56,817 nt of DNA from Streptococcus mitis (GCF_001074635.1 NZ_JUQO01000065.1:1-56817), one strand, 5' to 3'. Shown: positions 40,841 to 51,196, numbered from the stretch's first letter. Translations and numbers: made by a program. The notes: generated from the sequence alone by a model not told the origin.

Positions 40841-41531
40841 AAAATTAAATGCCCTACTATGGTTAAGATTACAAGTCCTTATTAGCAATTCATCTTTGTT
40901 GGCGACTTTATTGATACCTTTTGGTATTGCTGTTTTATATAATGAATTTTTAAATAAGAATGGACAATTGAGCCTATTTTTACTATCTTCTATCTTGACG
41001 ATGGTCTTGAGCATGGGAAGTGGTTATATGGTATCGATTATGATGGCAGAAGATAAGGAAAAACGAAATCTTAAATCACTCATCCTAAGTGGTGTGACAG
41101 CAACAGAATATACTTTCAGTATGCTTGTTCTCCCTATTCTGATAATGTTACTTGCTATGATTGTACTTCCCATCTATCTTAGAGTAGATGTATCGGGTTA
41201 TTTATTTGCTTACGTTATCTATTTGCTCCTAGCAACTATTAGTATTATTTTTCTCAACCTTCTAATCGGTGCGGTGTCAGATACTCAATCTAAAGCGCAA
41301 GTTTATAGTATCTTCCCTATGTTAATTGTCTCTTTTTTACCTATAATTGCTCTTCAAAATGATACGGCTCAGAAAGTGTTGGATTACTCGTTCGTCGGTC
41401 CTATTGTAAATCTTTTAAATAAAAAAGGTGGAGAAATATCTTTTTCTAACATCGGTATGTTACTTGCATGGGTACTTGTGTTAGGAATAGCAAACCTCTT
41501 TGTATTGAAAAACAGCTATAAAGCAAGATAG
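40833..41531 (+). CDS. ABC transporter permease
   Basis: A 232-residue protein with six hydrophobic segments and little extracellular mass, as in BcrB/ABC-2 type permeases. KNGQLSLFLLSSILTMVLSM and the cytoplasmic MAEDKEKRNLKSLILSGVTA loop correspond to the ABC-2 coupling region. It overlaps the ATPase gene by 8 bases and is followed after 9 bases by a CPBP protease gene. Confidence 0.9.
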   Translation: MFRKLNALLWLRLQVLISNSSLLATLLIPFGIAVLYNEFLNKNGQLSLFLLSSILTMVLSMGSGYMVSIMMAEDKEKRNLKSLILSGVTATEYTFSMLVLPILIMLLAMIVLPIYLRVDVSGYLFAYVIYLLLATISIIFLNLLIGAVSDTQSKAQVYSIFPMLIVSFLPIIALQNDTAQKVLDYSFVGPIVNLLNKKGGEISFSNIGMLLAWVLVLGIANLFVLKNSYKAR

Positions 41532-41540
41532 GAGATCTAT

Positions 41541-42182
41541 ATGAAATTACTTAAAAATTTTGGCTGGTTTCTTCTAGCCCTTCTATCCTTTGTGTTTATC
41601 TATGGTACCGTTCAGAGTGGGGCTGTAGAAGCTTTGAATCTAGGCGCTTCACCCTATGCTACTACCTTGCTCTATGTGGCCTTGGCTGGAGTATATGTGT
41701 ACGTCATTTATAAATGGTACCAGAAAGCTCATGTCCATATTGAGAAGAGTAGTCTTAACCGATTTATTTGGCTCCCTGCCTTGGTTTGGTTCTTATCTCT
41801 TGTCGTTCAATTTTTCCTACCAAATGATCCTTCGGTAAATCAGCAAACAGCGACAGACCTGACCTTGGCTCAGCCAGTTTTCTCATTCTTTGCTATTAAT
41901 ATTTTTGCTCCTTTGACGGAAGAACTTATCTTTAGAGGGATGTTGGCACGCTATCTCTTTCCTAAGCAGGACAATAGCAAACAAACTCTGCTTTTCCTTC
42001 TGGTAACTAGTGTTCTGTTTGCCTTGGTTCATTCTCCAGGAACTTTGCAACAGTTTTTAGTTTATGCTAGTCTTGGTTTTAGCTTGGGCTTGGCTTATGT
42101 AAGCCGAAAAGGTCTTCTTTACAGTATTTCTCTCCACGCTTTGAATAATTTAGTCAGCTTTTTGATGATTCTCATGCTATAA
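41541..42182 (+). CDS. CPBP family intramembrane metalloprotease (Abi-like)
   Basis: A 213-residue membrane protein with the three CPBP motifs: EELIFRGMLARY (glutamate pair and Arg), FALVHSPGTL (FxxxH) and SLHALNN (HxxxN), in the expected order near the C-terminal half. These Rce1-like proteases can process prenylated or bacteriocin precursor peptides, and in lactic acid bacteria often act as bacteriocin immunity proteins. Its place at the end of an XRE/ABC module supports peptide handling or self-protection. The substrate is unknown. Confidence 0.9.
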   Translation: MKLLKNFGWFLLALLSFVFIYGTVQSGAVEALNLGASPYATTLLYVALAGVYVYVIYKWYQKAHVHIEKSSLNRFIWLPALVWFLSLVVQFFLPNDPSVNQQTATDLTLAQPVFSFFAINIFAPLTEELIFRGMLARYLFPKQDNSKQTLLFLLVTSVLFALVHSPGTLQQFLVYASLGFSLGLAYVSRKGLLYSISLHALNNLVSFLMILML

Positions 42183-42199
42183 TAGAGTTAGGAGGTCAC

Positions 42200-42430
42200 A
42201 TGAAACGAGTAATTTTATTAGCAGTGATTCAAGCAGTTGTTCTATTTTTCATCATTGGAGCGCTAGCTTATGCCTTTAAGGGAGATTTCTTCTATAGCCA
42301 TTTAGCAGTGGTCTTTGCCCCTATTGCCGGTATCTGGCGTTTTGGGACAGCTTACACAACGGAAATCGTCTTGCCTCGAAAGGCAGCCGAAATCGCTGAA
42401 AAGCGTAAAGCAGGCAACAATTCAAAATAA
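42200..42430 (+). CDS. Small membrane protein (76 aa)
   Basis: A protein with two hydrophobic segments (VILLAVIQAVVLFFIIGALA and LAVVFAPIAGIWRFGTAY) and a Lys/Glu-rich tail. AGGAGG lies before the ATG. It sits 17 bases after the CPBP gene and ends at a terminator, so it is the last gene of that transcript. No family recognised. Confidence 0.8.
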   Translation: MKRVILLAVIQAVVLFFIIGALAYAFKGDFFYSHLAVVFAPIAGIWRFGTAYTTEIVLPRKAAEIAEKRKAGNNSK

Positions 42431-42435
42431 AAGAG

Positions 42436-42459
42436 TCCGATGAAGTTCATCGGATTTTT
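42436..42459 (+). terminator. Terminator ending the XRE-ABC-CPBP module
   Basis: TCCGATGA (42436-42443) pairs perfectly with TCATCGGA (42447-42454) around a 3-base loop, followed by TTTTT. Confidence 0.92.
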
Positions 42460-42584
42460 GTATGGGCGCTAATTTTTAGGGGCTTTACCTGATTTTTAAA
42501 GACTGGCAAACTTTTCTGATGATTTTCATGAAGAGCCTGCGCTTTTATGGTAAAATAGTAACAGAATAAAAGAGGAGAGAAACA

Positions 42585-44348
42585 ATGAAACGTAGTATGT
42601 ATGCTGGTCGTGTTCGTGAGGAACACATCGGACAAGAAATGACCTTGAAAGGATGGGTTGGTCGTCGTCGTGACCTTGGTGGTTTGATCTTTATCGACCT
42701 TCGTGACCGTGAAGGAATTATGCAGTTGGTTATCAATCCTGAAAAAGTTTCTGCAGAGGTTATGGCAACAGCTGAAAGCCTTCGTAGCGAATTTGTTATC
42801 GAGGTGACTGGTCAGGTCGCTGCGCGTGAGCAAGCCAATGATAAGTTGCCAACTGGTGCAGTTGAGTTAAACGTGACAGCTCTGACAGTGCTTAATACAG
42901 CTAAGACAACACCATTTGAGATTAAGGATGGCATTGAGGCCAATGACGATACACGTTTGCGTTACCGTTACCTTGACCTTCGTCGTCCAGAAATGTTGGA
43001 AAATCTTAAACTTCGTGCTAAGGTGACCCACTCTATCCGTAATTACTTAGATGAGTTGGAGTTTATCGACGTGGAGACACCATTCCTTTCTAAGTCAACG
43101 CCAGAAGGGGCGCGTGATTATTTGGTGCCATCTCGTGTTAATAAAGGGCATTTCTATGCTCTTCCACAAAGTCCACAAATCACTAAGCAGCTCTTGATGA
43201 ATGCTGGTTTTGACCGCTACTACCAAATCGTCAAATGTTTCCGTGATGAGGACTTGCGTGGTGACCGCCAGCCTGAGTTTACCCAGGTCGACTTGGAAAC
43301 ATCTTTCCTTACTGAGCAAGAAATCCAAGATATCACAGAAGGCTTGATTGCGCGCGTGATGAAGGAAACAAAAGGCATCGAAGTGACGCTTCCATTCCCT
43401 CGTATGAAATACGATGACGCTATGGCTCTTTACGGTTCTGACAAGCCAGATACTCGTTTTGACATGTTGCTTCAGGACTTGACAGAAGTGGTCAAAGGTG
43501 TAGACTTTAAAGTCTTTTCAGAAGCACCTGCTGTAAAAGCCATTGTGGTCAAAGGCGCTGCGGACAACTATTCACGTAAAGACATCGACAAGATGACGGA
43601 AGTAGCCAAACAGTACGGTGCCAAAGGTCTTGCTTGGGTCAAGGTAGTTGATGGAGAACTAAACGGACCAGTTGCCAAGTTCTTGACAGGCATCCAAGCA
43701 GAATTGACAACAGCGCTTGCACTTGAAGATAAGGACCTCGTTCTCTTTGTGGCGGATACGCTTGAAGTGGCCAATGCAACTCTTGGTGCCCTTCGTGGAC
43801 GTATTGCCAAAGAGCTTGGTTTGATTGACAATGATAAATTCAACTTCCTTTGGGTGGTTGATTGGCCAATGTTTGAATGGTCTGAAGAAGAAGGTCGCTA
43901 CATGAGCGCCCACCATCCGTTCACCCTTCCACAGGAAGAAACAGCTCACGAATTAGAAGGTGATTTGGCTAAGGTTCGTGCCATTGCTTACGATATTGTC
44001 TTGAACGGTTATGAGCTTGGTGGTGGTAGCCTTCGTATCAACCAAAAAGACCTTCAAGAACGCATGTTTAAGGCTCTTGGTTTCTCAGCTGAAGAAGCAA
44101 ATGACCAGTTTGGCTTCCTTCTTGAAGCCATGGACTATGGTTTCCCACCACACGGTGGCTTGGCTATCGGGCTTGACCGATTTGTCATGCTCTTAGCAGG
44201 AGAAGAAAATATCCGTGAAGTCATTGCCTTTCCTAAGAACAACAAGGCAAGTGACCCAATGACACAAGCTCCTTCAACAGTAGCTCTCAAACAACTAGAG
44301 GAACTCAGCTTACAAGTAGAAGAAGATGAAACAAGCAAAACGAATTAA
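42585..44348 (+). CDS. aspS: Aspartate--tRNA ligase
   Basis: A 587-residue bacterial-type class II synthetase. It has the N-terminal OB-fold anticodon domain ([20 protein letters not shown]), motif 2 [20 protein letters not shown], the inserted GAD domain (about residues 310-415), and the C-terminal motif 3 [15 protein letters not shown]. It charges tRNA-Asp. An extended -10 TGG-TAAAAT at 42548-42556 and a GAGGAGAG site precede the ATG. Its 3' end overlaps the next gene by 23 bases. Confidence 0.98.
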   Translation: MKRSMYAGRVREEHIGQEMTLKGWVGRRRDLGGLIFIDLRDREGIMQLVINPEKVSAEVMATAESLRSEFVIEVTGQVAAREQANDKLPTGAVELNVTALTVLNTAKTTPFEIKDGIEANDDTRLRYRYLDLRRPEMLENLKLRAKVTHSIRNYLDELEFIDVETPFLSKSTPEGARDYLVPSRVNKGHFYALPQSPQITKQLLMNAGFDRYYQIVKCFRDEDLRGDRQPEFTQVDLETSFLTEQEIQDITEGLIARVMKETKGIEVTLPFPRMKYDDAMALYGSDKPDTRFDMLLQDLTEVVKGVDFKVFSEAPAVKAIVVKGAADNYSRKDIDKMTEVAKQYGAKGLAWVKVVDGELNGPVAKFLTGIQAELTTALALEDKDLVLFVADTLEVANATLGALRGRIAKELGLIDNDKFNFLWVVDWPMFEWSEEEGRYMSAHHPFTLPQEETAHELEGDLAKVRAIAYDIVLNGYELGGGSLRINQKDLQERMFKALGFSAEEANDQFGFLLEAMDYGFPPHGGLAIGLDRFVMLLAGEENIREVIAFPKNNKASDPMTQAPSTVALKQLEELSLQVEEDETSKTN

Positions 44349-45267
44349 GCGGTGGCGCTATTATCTGCGCCGCTTTGCTCATCAGATAAAAATTTTACGT
44401 GTCTTACAAAGCATCTCTCGTGAAAAATACGATGAGAAGATTTCGGCTTCTCTGGTCTATGGTTTTTTATCAGCAGTAGCGGTCAATTTCTTTTTCCAAC
44501 CAGGTCATGTGTATTCGAGTGGTGCGACAGGTCTGGCACAGATTATCTCTGCCTTGAGTAATCACTGGTTTGGTTTTCATATTCCGATTTCGCTGACCTT
44601 CTATGCCATTAATTTTCCTTTGATGGTCTTGGCTTGGTATCAGATTGGCCATAAGTTCACCGTCTTTACCTTTATCACGGTATCTATGAGTTCCTTCTTT
44701 ATCCAGTTTGTCCCTGTGGCGACCTTGACGGAGGATCCCATTATCAATGCCCTTTTTGGGGGTGTTGTCATGGGCTTGGGGATTGGTTTTGCTCTTCGCA
44801 ACAATATCTCCAGTGGTGGGACGGATATTGTCAGTCTGACCATTCGCAAGAAAACAGGTAAGAATGTCGGTAGTATTTCTTTCTTGGTAAATGGGACCAT
44901 CATGCTGATAGCAGGTTTGACCTTTGGTTGGAAATACGCTCTCTACTCTATGATTACCATCTTTGTCTCTAGCCGTGTGACAGATGCGGTCTTTACCAAG
45001 CAAAAACGAATGCAGGCCATGATTGTGACCAATCATCCAGATAAAGTAATTGAGAAAATCCATAAAAAATTGCACCGCGGAGCAACCATGATCCACGATG
45101 CAGAAGGAACCTATAATCACGAAAGAAAGGCAGTTTTAATCACTGTCATTACACGTGCAGAGTTTAATGAATTTAAACAGATTATGAAACAGGTGGATCC
45201 AGGTGCCTTTGTCTCTGTATCTGAGAATGTTCATATTCTGGGACGATTCGTTGAAACAGAAAATTAG
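44326..45267 (+). CDS. YitT family membrane protein (DUF2179)
   Basis: A 313-residue protein with about five membrane segments (from [20 protein letters not shown] to [12 protein letters not shown]) and a C-terminal DUF2179 domain ([20 protein letters not shown], then [20 protein letters not shown]). Motifs [10 protein letters not shown] and [17 protein letters not shown] are typical of YitT/YpjC proteins, whose function is unsettled. The start lies inside the end of aspS, so the two are co-transcribed and translationally coupled. Confidence 0.9.
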   Translation: MKQAKRIKRWRYYLRRFAHQIKILRVLQSISREKYDEKISASLVYGFLSAVAVNFFFQPGHVYSSGATGLAQIISALSNHWFGFHIPISLTFYAINFPLMVLAWYQIGHKFTVFTFITVSMSSFFIQFVPVATLTEDPIINALFGGVVMGLGIGFALRNNISSGGTDIVSLTIRKKTGKNVGSISFLVNGTIMLIAGLTFGWKYALYSMITIFVSSRVTDAVFTKQKRMQAMIVTNHPDKVIEKIHKKLHRGATMIHDAEGTYNHERKAVLITVITRAEFNEFKQIMKQVDPGAFVSVSENVHILGRFVETEN

Positions 45268-45273
45268 TAACTA

Positions 45274-45297
45274 AAAAACCAGCACGAGCTGGTTTTT
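45274..45297. terminator. Bidirectional terminator between the YitT gene and malR
   Basis: AAAAACCAGC (45274-45283) pairs perfectly with GCTGGTTTTT (45288-45297) around ACGA. It serves both convergent transcripts and overlaps the last base pairs of malR. Confidence 0.92.
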
Positions 45298-46282
45298 ATT
45301 TTTCGATAATTTTGTGGGCGATTAACTGACGGTAACAAATTTGTTTATTGCTCTTAGCATCGTTGATAATCTGAAGAATCGTTTCAAATGATGTTTGACC
45401 AAGTTCTAGGCTATTGATATCGACATAGGCTGCCAAGTTGAGCTTGGGATTGACTGAGTCGAAGCTGAGAACAGGGACATCCAGCTGGTGCTTAGCGATG
45501 TAGTCACAGACTCCTTCAGCTAGGAGGCTATCGGTTGTAATGATAGCATCAATCATAGGATCGTGTTTAAACAAACGCTTACTAAATTGATAGCCCTTTT
45601 CTTCTAGGAATTCGTTCGCAAAATAGGTCAAGTTACTATCAAGAGGCAGTTGGTACTGTTTGAGTGCTGACTCATAGCCTGTTAAACGGTCTTGTGTTAC
45701 GAAGAGTCTCTTAGTCCCTCCAATAAAGGCAATTCGCTTGCAGCCTTTTTTGATGAAATATTCAGTCGCATCAAAGCCAGCTTGAACGTTGTCATTATCG
45801 ACAAGTGGAATGAAGGGGGACAGAGATTTTCCGAGGATGAGGAAGGGGAACTGCTCATCAGCGACCAGTTTGACTAAAGGATCTTCCTCTTCGGCATAAA
45901 GGAAAATTAAACCGTCTACACGTTTACCATAGACCATTTGTGAGATGGCAGTAAGACGTTCCTTCTCATCTTTCCCTGTTGCTATCTGAATGGCATAGTG
46001 GTTTTCAGAGGCGACTTGAGAGATGCCACGTAGGACTGATGGAAAGAAAGGATTCTGGTAGAAGGCATCTGAGTCATCAGGGAGCACCAAGCCGATAACT
46101 TGGGTATAACTGCTTACCAAACTACGAGCATTGAGGTTGGGGTGGTAATTGAGTTCCTTCATCGCCTTGCGAACGCGTTTTTTTGTTTCGTCGCTAATGG
46201 TTGATTTGTTTTGAATAACACGGGTTACGGTTGAAGGCGAAACACCAGCAGCCTTGGCCACGTCTTTAATCGTAACGGGCAT
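45296..46282 (-). CDS. malR: Maltose operon LacI-family repressor MalR
   Basis: A 328-residue LacI/GalR regulator. The N-terminal DNA-binding domain is VTIKDVAKAAGVSPSTVTRV with the hinge helix NARSLVSSYTQVIG; the C-terminal sugar-binding-protein fold is complete (VDGLIFLYAEEEDPLV, RIAFIGGTKRLFVTQDRLTG). In pneumococcus MalR represses malXCD and malMP until maltodextrin binds; matching palindromes are found in both promoters here. It follows malA by 9 bases in the same transcript. Confidence 0.95.
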   Translation of the reverse strand: MPVTIKDVAKAAGVSPSTVTRVIQNKSTISDETKKRVRKAMKELNYHPNLNARSLVSSYTQVIGLVLPDDSDAFYQNPFFPSVLRGISQVASENHYAIQIATGKDEKERLTAISQMVYGKRVDGLIFLYAEEEDPLVKLVADEQFPFLILGKSLSPFIPLVDNDNVQAGFDATEYFIKKGCKRIAFIGGTKRLFVTQDRLTGYESALKQYQLPLDSNLTYFANEFLEEKGYQFSKRLFKHDPMIDAIITTDSLLAEGVCDYIAKHQLDVPVLSFDSVNPKLNLAAYVDINSLELGQTSFETILQIINDAKSNKQICYRQLIAHKIIEK

Positions 46283-46291
46283 AAAAATCTC

Positions 46292-47092
46292 CTATTTATG
46301 GTAATCTGGATCACGGAAATGCGTTTTATAAAAGATAGTGACCAGATAAAGGACAAAAAGAATGTTTTGTATAGTGATGAGGTTTGACATATTTTGGCCA
46401 AACAATCCCAAAATAAGCGTAATCAGAGTTGGCAATCCTAAACAGTTCAAGATAAAATGGTAGCACTCTTTAAAGGTTTTAAATGAAAAGAGGCGTGATT
46501 TCTTAGTGATATAAAGGAGAAGACTAGCCCCTAGAGAGACGATAAAGAAATTCAAACCAAAGAGGAAGCTAGCACCGAGAACTAGAAAGAGACTGATATA
46601 GATACGATTCTGCTGGTACCAGTCTTTAGAAATGGCTTGGGTCAAGCTGTCTTTACTTTTGAAACTCTCAGTCTCAATCGCTCGGTAAGAGACACGGGTC
46701 AATTCCTTACTTTCCTTGCTGATGACGAGCTCATTCGTATCGAAATGCAGTTGCAAATCCTTAGGTAATTCCTTGCTTTGACTTGGACCGATTAAAAGAG
46801 AAGGGGCTTGCCTAGCTGTTCCTGTATAAGTAAATTTACCATCAACAATTGCAGCATGTTCGGAGAGATTCTGGACAACCTCATCTGTCAATGGTTCATA
46901 GACATTATCGATAAAGGTTTCTAGCGGATAAGTCTCCTGTGAGCTGTTTTGGATAGCAATGGGTACCATAGACAAGCTGATAAGGAAGATACTGGTAAAG
47001 AGTAGTTGAAACCAGTTGAGCCCGAAACGTTTGGACAGGGGCTTACGAAATCCCCAAATACTTGAAAAATAGGAAAATGGATATGGAAGCAT
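46292..47092 (-). CDS. malA: Maltodextrin utilisation membrane protein MalA (DUF1189-like)
   Basis: A 266-residue membrane protein with one N-terminal span, a long extracellular domain (about residues 45-155, with THR/SER-rich signals such as [20 protein letters not shown]), and about four C-terminal spans. This is the DUF1189/MalA plan; MalA lies between the permease genes and malR in pneumococcus. Its exact role in maltodextrin use is not known. It has its own promoter at 47130-47158. Confidence 0.88.
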   Translation of the reverse strand: MLPYPFSYFSSIWGFRKPLSKRFGLNWFQLLFTSIFLISLSMVPIAIQNSSQETYPLETFIDNVYEPLTDEVVQNLSEHAAIVDGKFTYTGTARQAPSLLIGPSQSKELPKDLQLHFDTNELVISKESKELTRVSYRAIETESFKSKDSLTQAISKDWYQQNRIYISLFLVLGASFLFGLNFFIVSLGASLLLYITKKSRLFSFKTFKECYHFILNCLGLPTLITLILGLFGQNMSNLITIQNILFVLYLVTIFYKTHFRDPDYHK

Positions 47093-47129
47093 AGGTATCT
47101 TTCTAAAAGGTGTTTTCTATATGAGTATT

Positions 47130-47158
47130 ATTATATAGAGAAATGCGCTTTATTTCAA
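47130..47158 (-). promoter_or_regulatory. Promoter of malA-malR
   Basis: On the minus strand TTGAAA (47153-47158), 17 bases, TATAAT (47130-47135) form a near-consensus promoter. No MalR-type palindrome overlaps it, so the repressor gene appears separately and steadily expressed. Confidence 0.8.
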
Positions 47159-47210
47159 GTCTAGGAGAAAAATTGCTTGTCACAAGGATAGTTTTATAGT
47201 CACAAGCTTC

Positions 47211-47255
47211 AAAATGAAAAAGGGTGGCGGGGATATATTATCCCTTGTCGCCACC
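47211..47255 (-). terminator. Terminator of malXCD, overlapping the malD end
   Basis: GGTGGCG (47223-47229) pairs with CGCCACC (47249-47255), and the stem includes the malD stop codon region. On the minus strand it is followed by CTTTTTCATTTTG. It ends the malXCD transcript before malA. Confidence 0.75.
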
Positions 47256-48080
47256 ACTTGTAAGTCCTGAAACAAAGTTCTTTTGTAGGAAGAAGAAGAG
47301 AATACAGATTGGAAGGGCGATGAGGATAGCACCTGCTGAGAAGTAGGCGATCTTCATGTTTTTCACATTGCTAACGAAGGTTTGGAGACCTACGGCAACA
47401 GTAAAGTATTCTTTCTCACGAAGCAAGAAACTAGAGAGGATATAGTCTCCAAAAGGTCCCATGAAGGCCCAGAGAGCTTGTACGGCAACCATTGGGCGAA
47501 CAAGTGGAAGAACAATTTGCCAGAAGCGGCGGAAGTGTCCTGCACCGTCTAGTTTTGCAGATTCGTCTAGAGACATTGGCACTGTATCGAAGTAGCCCTT
47601 CATGAGCCAAGCATTCATCGGGATACCACCACCAACGTAGAGGAAGATGAGGAACCAGCTGTGATTAAGGGCGTTCAACATAAGTGCCATAACGAAGAAG
47701 GCTGTCAAAGCGGCCATGGTTGGCACCATTTGGATAATCAAGAAGAAGACCAAACTTTGTTTACGAGCCAAGAAGTTGTAACGGCTGTAAGCATAACCAG
47801 CAAGTACGATAATACTTGTTTGAACAGCCATAGTAATTAAGGCGATAATCAAAGTGTTGAGATACCAAGTACCGTACAAGGTTTCAGTGAAGAGGCCTTT
47901 AAAGTTATCAAAATTGAGGTCGATATTAGTATCTAGTTTAAAGGCTGAGACGTTACCTGCTTTAAAGGCTGACATGATGGTAATCAAAAGTGGATAGATA
48001 ATCACGATTGATAGGCCAATTAAGTAGAGGTAAGTAAGGGTTTGAGTCAGTCTACGTTTGAGTTTAATTGAGTTATTCAT
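47238..48080 (-). CDS. malD: Maltodextrin ABC transporter permease MalD (MalG-like)
   Basis: A 280-residue inner-membrane permease with six spans and the EAA loop [19 protein letters not shown] that docks the ATPase. It forms the MalC-MalD pore for maltodextrin uptake with MalX. I start at ATG 48080, one base after the malC stop with GGAGG upstream; a start at 48125 would run into malC. No ATPase gene is present, in line with use of the shared MsmK ATPase in streptococci. Confidence 0.95.
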   Translation of the reverse strand: MNNSIKLKRRLTQTLTYLYLIGLSIVIIYPLLITIMSAFKAGNVSAFKLDTNIDLNFDNFKGLFTETLYGTWYLNTLIIALITMAVQTSIIVLAGYAYSRYNFLARKQSLVFFLIIQMVPTMAALTAFFVMALMLNALNHSWFLIFLYVGGGIPMNAWLMKGYFDTVPMSLDESAKLDGAGHFRRFWQIVLPLVRPMVAVQALWAFMGPFGDYILSSFLLREKEYFTVAVGLQTFVSNVKNMKIAYFSAGAILIALPICILFFFLQKNFVSGLTSGGDKG

Positions 48081-48081
48081 C

Positions 48082-49374
48082 TTAGACGTCCTCCATATCA
48101 AATGCGTGTAGTTTCTTGAATGCAATCATAGAGATTGAGATGACAATGATAGAAATAATCAAGGTAACAGCTGCCGCCATTGAGTATTGAGGAGATGTAC
48201 CTGTTGTCAAACGGTAGATCCATGAGATCAAGATATCGGTTGAACCAGCTCCACCTCCGACACTACCAGGTCCTCCACCATTGAAGAGGTACATGATAGA
48301 GAAGTTGTTAAAGTTGAAGGTGTATTGGCTGATCAAAGTAGGTGCCGCAACGGCCAAGATCATTGGGAAAGTGATGTTGCGGAATTTTTGCCAAGCATTG
48401 GCACCGTCAATATAAGCTGCTTCGTAAAGGTCGTTAGGAATAGATTGCAAGATACCCAAAGTTAAAACGTAGATATATGGGAATCCAAGCCAACCTTGCA
48501 TCATAATCAAGGCAATTTTTGTCCAAGTTGGATCTGTTTTCCAAGGAATAAGAGCACCATCAAGGAAAGGAAGGAATTTAGCCAAGATTGGCAAGACTTG
48601 AGTGTTGATGGCTCCGACACTATCGTTAAACATGTTTGAAAATGTCAAGATAGTGATGAAGGCTGGGACAGCCCAAGGAAGAAGGAAAATAACACCAAAG
48701 ATACGTTTTCCTTTGATAAATGGTTGGTTAGCAATGATAGCTGTGAAGATACCGATGACGATCTGTAAAGTTGAGGCAGATAAAGCCCAAATGATAGTCC
48801 AAGAAAGAACAGAACCGAAGGCAGAACGGAAGGTACTCAAGCTCCAAATGTTTGTAAAGTTTGTCAAACCAACCCAGTCCAACAATTTGTTTGGTGGCAA
48901 GTGTTGGAAGTCGTAGTTAGTAAAGGCAATCATCAAGGTTACGATAACTGGGAAGATGATTGCAAAAGTCATGGCAATATAAGATGGAATGATCAAGAGG
49001 TAAGGGAAGCCATTTTCATAGATTCCTTTGACCATTTCTTTAAAGGTAAGTGCTACTGGAATACCATTATTAATGTGTTTAGCAGTTGTATGTGCATCTT
49101 TGATATTTGAGAAATAAAAGAGTACATAAACAACTACAAAGATTAAATGGAAGGCACCACGAATCAGCATAAAGAGGGAATTGTCACGACCTGGCTTGTC
49201 ACCAAGAGTGATGAGATTGCTCAATTCAGGGGCTGCAAGTGCTAGGAAATAAAGGACAAATACGATGGTTACACCAAGGAAGATAAAACCTTTGGCCTTT
49301 TGTTTATTGTAAATCTGTCCTAACCCAGGAATGATAGACAGCAGGGCTGCTTTACTAGGTTGTTGCTTTTCCAT
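48082..49374 (-). CDS. malC: Maltodextrin ABC transporter permease MalC (MalF-like)
   Basis: A 430-residue permease with about eight spans: a long N-terminal part with extra spans ([20 protein letters not shown]), then the conserved permease core, including the EAA loop [21 protein letters not shown] start at ATG 49374, which has an AAAGGAG site; the ATG at 49389 does not. It follows malX after a 109-base gap holding a stem-loop. Confidence 0.95.
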   Translation of the reverse strand: MEKQQPSKAALLSIIPGLGQIYNKQKAKGFIFLGVTIVFVLYFLALAAPELSNLITLGDKPGRDNSLFMLIRGAFHLIFVVVYVLFYFSNIKDAHTTAKHINNGIPVALTFKEMVKGIYENGFPYLLIIPSYIAMTFAIIFPVIVTLMIAFTNYDFQHLPPNKLLDWVGLTNFTNIWSLSTFRSAFGSVLSWTIIWALSASTLQIVIGIFTAIIANQPFIKGKRIFGVIFLLPWAVPAFITILTFSNMFNDSVGAINTQVLPILAKFLPFLDGALIPWKTDPTWTKIALIMMQGWLGFPYIYVLTLGILQSIPNDLYEAAYIDGANAWQKFRNITFPMILAVAAPTLISQYTFNFNNFSIMYLFNGGGPGSVGGGAGSTDILISWIYRLTTGTSPQYSMAAAVTLIISIIVISISMIAFKKLHAFDMEDV

Positions 49375-49445
49375 AATAACTCCTTTCATAGGATACTGGT
49401 TTTTAGATAAAACCTAAACTATTTGTGTTTTTGTTGATAAATTCA

Positions 49446-49472
49446 AAGGGGGATTTGATTTCCACCCCCCTT
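49446..49472 (-). other. Stem-loop between malX and malC
   Basis: AAGGGGG (49446-49452) pairs with CCCCCTT (49466-49472). There is no T run after it on the minus strand, so it is more likely a 3' stabilising or processing hairpin that raises malX mRNA over malCD than a full terminator. Confidence 0.55.
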
Positions 49473-49483
49473 GAACAAATTTT

Positions 49484-50755
49484 TTATTCACCAAATTTTT
49501 GTTTGATTGTTTCTTTGATCAATGTTACAGCATCGTTAGCAGCTGTTTTAGCATCTTTCTTACCACTTACAGCTTCAAACAACATTGTTTTAGCTGGGTC
49601 CCAAACAGCTGACATTTGAGAGATGTTTGGCATTGGTTGAGCGTTCTTGAACTGTTTGATAACAGCTGTTGTCAACTCATCATTTTTACCTTCAGCGTAT
49701 GAACGAGCTTCAGTGTTAGCTGGGATTTCATTAGTTTTATCGTAGAAGGCTTTTTGTTGTTCAGTTGAAACAAGGAAGTCTACAAATTTTTGAGCAGCTT
49801 CAAGGTTCTTAGTGCTTGATGGGATGATCCAAGCTTTACCACCACCAAATGCTGCGTAGTCTTTTCCGTTTGGAAGAGTTGGGATAGTTGCAACACCGTA
49901 GTTTACTTTAGCGTCTTTGAAGGCTTGAGCTTTCCAAGGTCCATCGATGATAGCAGCTGTTTTACCTTCTTGGAATTGAGTTTGGATTAGGTTTCCAGCT
50001 CCTTCAGTATCTTGCATACCTTTAGGCCATTTTTCATACCAAGTTTTAGCGTATTCTACACCTTTGATAGCGCCGTCGTTTGCAAGACCGATGTCTTTAG
50101 CGTCTTTACCGTTTTGTCCGAATACGTAACCGCCGTTACCAGCAAGAAGTCCGTATGCAAAGTAGAAGTTTGTCCAGTCAGCTAGGAAAGCAGAAGTTTT
50201 TCCATCTTCTCCAGCGAATGCGTATTTGCTATCTTTAGCAAGGTTTTCCAAGTCAGCAAATGTTTTTGGAGCTTCTTTTACCAAGTCTTTGTTGTAGTAC
50301 ATAACAAGTGACTCGATAACGGCAGGAGCACCGTAAACTTTACCGTCAGCAGCTGTTACAAGAGATTTAGTTTTATCATCTGTTTTAGCACCGTCGCTCA
50401 ATTTCACTTCTGAAAGTTGTCCGTCAGTACCAAGGCTACCTACACGGTCGTATGGAGCCATCATAACGTCAGGAGCTTGACCTGATTGGTTGTCAAGAGA
50501 AAGTTTGTCAAGCCCACCCATTTGGTCACCAGATTTGATGTTAACTGTTGTTCCTGATTGTTCTTTATAAGCTTTAGCTACTGTTTCAGCATAAGCTTTG
50601 TATTGGTCCTCAACGTAAAGAGTGATTTCTTTCGCTTCAGATGAACCAGAATCAGCAGGTTTATCAGCAGTTTTGCTTCCGCAAGCTACCAAAAGCAAGC
50701 TAGCAAGTGTAACAGTTCCAAGCACAGCAGCGCTCTTCATGAATTTAGATGACAT
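49484..50755 (-). CDS. malX: Maltodextrin-binding lipoprotein MalX
   Basis: A 423-residue solute-binding lipoprotein of the MalE family. The signal peptide ends in lipobox LLVAC (Cys25), followed by a Ser/Ala-rich linker and the two-lobe maltose-binding fold: LYVEDQYKAYAETVAKAYKE, the family motif in AAIIDGPWKAQAFKDAKVNY, and AAFGGGKAWIIPSSTKNLEA. It delivers maltodextrins to MalC-MalD outside the membrane. AGGAGG precedes the ATG. It heads the malXCD operon and is divergent from malM. Confidence 0.97.
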   Translation of the reverse strand: MSSKFMKSAAVLGTVTLASLLLVACGSKTADKPADSGSSEAKEITLYVEDQYKAYAETVAKAYKEQSGTTVNIKSGDQMGGLDKLSLDNQSGQAPDVMMAPYDRVGSLGTDGQLSEVKLSDGAKTDDKTKSLVTAADGKVYGAPAVIESLVMYYNKDLVKEAPKTFADLENLAKDSKYAFAGEDGKTSAFLADWTNFYFAYGLLAGNGGYVFGQNGKDAKDIGLANDGAIKGVEYAKTWYEKWPKGMQDTEGAGNLIQTQFQEGKTAAIIDGPWKAQAFKDAKVNYGVATIPTLPNGKDYAAFGGGKAWIIPSSTKNLEAAQKFVDFLVSTEQQKAFYDKTNEIPANTEARSYAEGKNDELTTAVIKQFKNAQPMPNISQMSAVWDPAKTMLFEAVSGKKDAKTAANDAVTLIKETIKQKFGE

Positions 50756-50793
50756 AGTGTATTCCTCCTAAAGAATAACAAATTTTATAATGA

Positions 50794-50852
50794 GGAAACG
50801 CAAACGTTTTCCTTTATGGGACTAGTATAGCACAAATAGAAAACGGTTGCAA
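50794..50852 (-). promoter_or_regulatory. malX promoter with MalR-type operator
   Basis: On the minus strand TTGCAA (50847-50852), 17 bases, TATACT (50824-50829) is the promoter. The imperfect palindrome GGAAACGCAAACGTTTTCC (50794-50812) lies just downstream of the start, in a road-block position. It shares CGCAAACGTTT with the malM operator. Confidence 0.85.
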
Positions 50853-50879
50853 GTGTTTTTTGTAAAAATTTTAAAAAAA

Positions 50880-51145
50880 TTTCACGGAAAGGGTAAGCGT
50901 TTTATTTGCTTATAATAGAAGAAAAGTTAGAAAATATATTTTCATGCTTTTACTGAAATTATTTAGGGAAACGATTGCCTAGATTTTGAACAAAAAATAA
51001 ATTGCTCTAGACCAAAAGTAGGCTAAGTTGAGCCTTCTATTTGTAGTTGAAGAAGATTTTGTAAATAGAAAAGGAAAATGTATATGTATACATAAAGAAG
51101 GACAAGTTTTTTTAAAAAAATAATCAAAAAGTTTTTTAAAAACGC
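50880..51145. other. Central part of the malX-malM intergenic region
   Basis: The region between the two promoters holds no ORF. It includes GGGAAACGATTGCCTA (50967-50982), a cre-like or degenerate MalR-like site, a TATGTATACATA palindrome near 51083-51094, and a TGC-TTATAATAG promoter-like string near 50907-50921. None is strong enough for a firm call. Confidence 0.4.
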
Positions 51146-51196
51146 TTGCATTTGTCGGGAAAATACGCTATAATTATCTTAACGCAAACGTTTGCG
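51146..51196 (+). promoter_or_regulatory. malM promoter with MalR-type operator
   Basis: TTGCAT (51146-51151), 17 bases, TATAAT (51169-51174) form the promoter. CGCAAACGTTTGCG (51183-51196) is a perfect 14-bp palindrome directly downstream, covering the start of transcription. LacI-family repression by MalR is expected. Confidence 0.9.
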
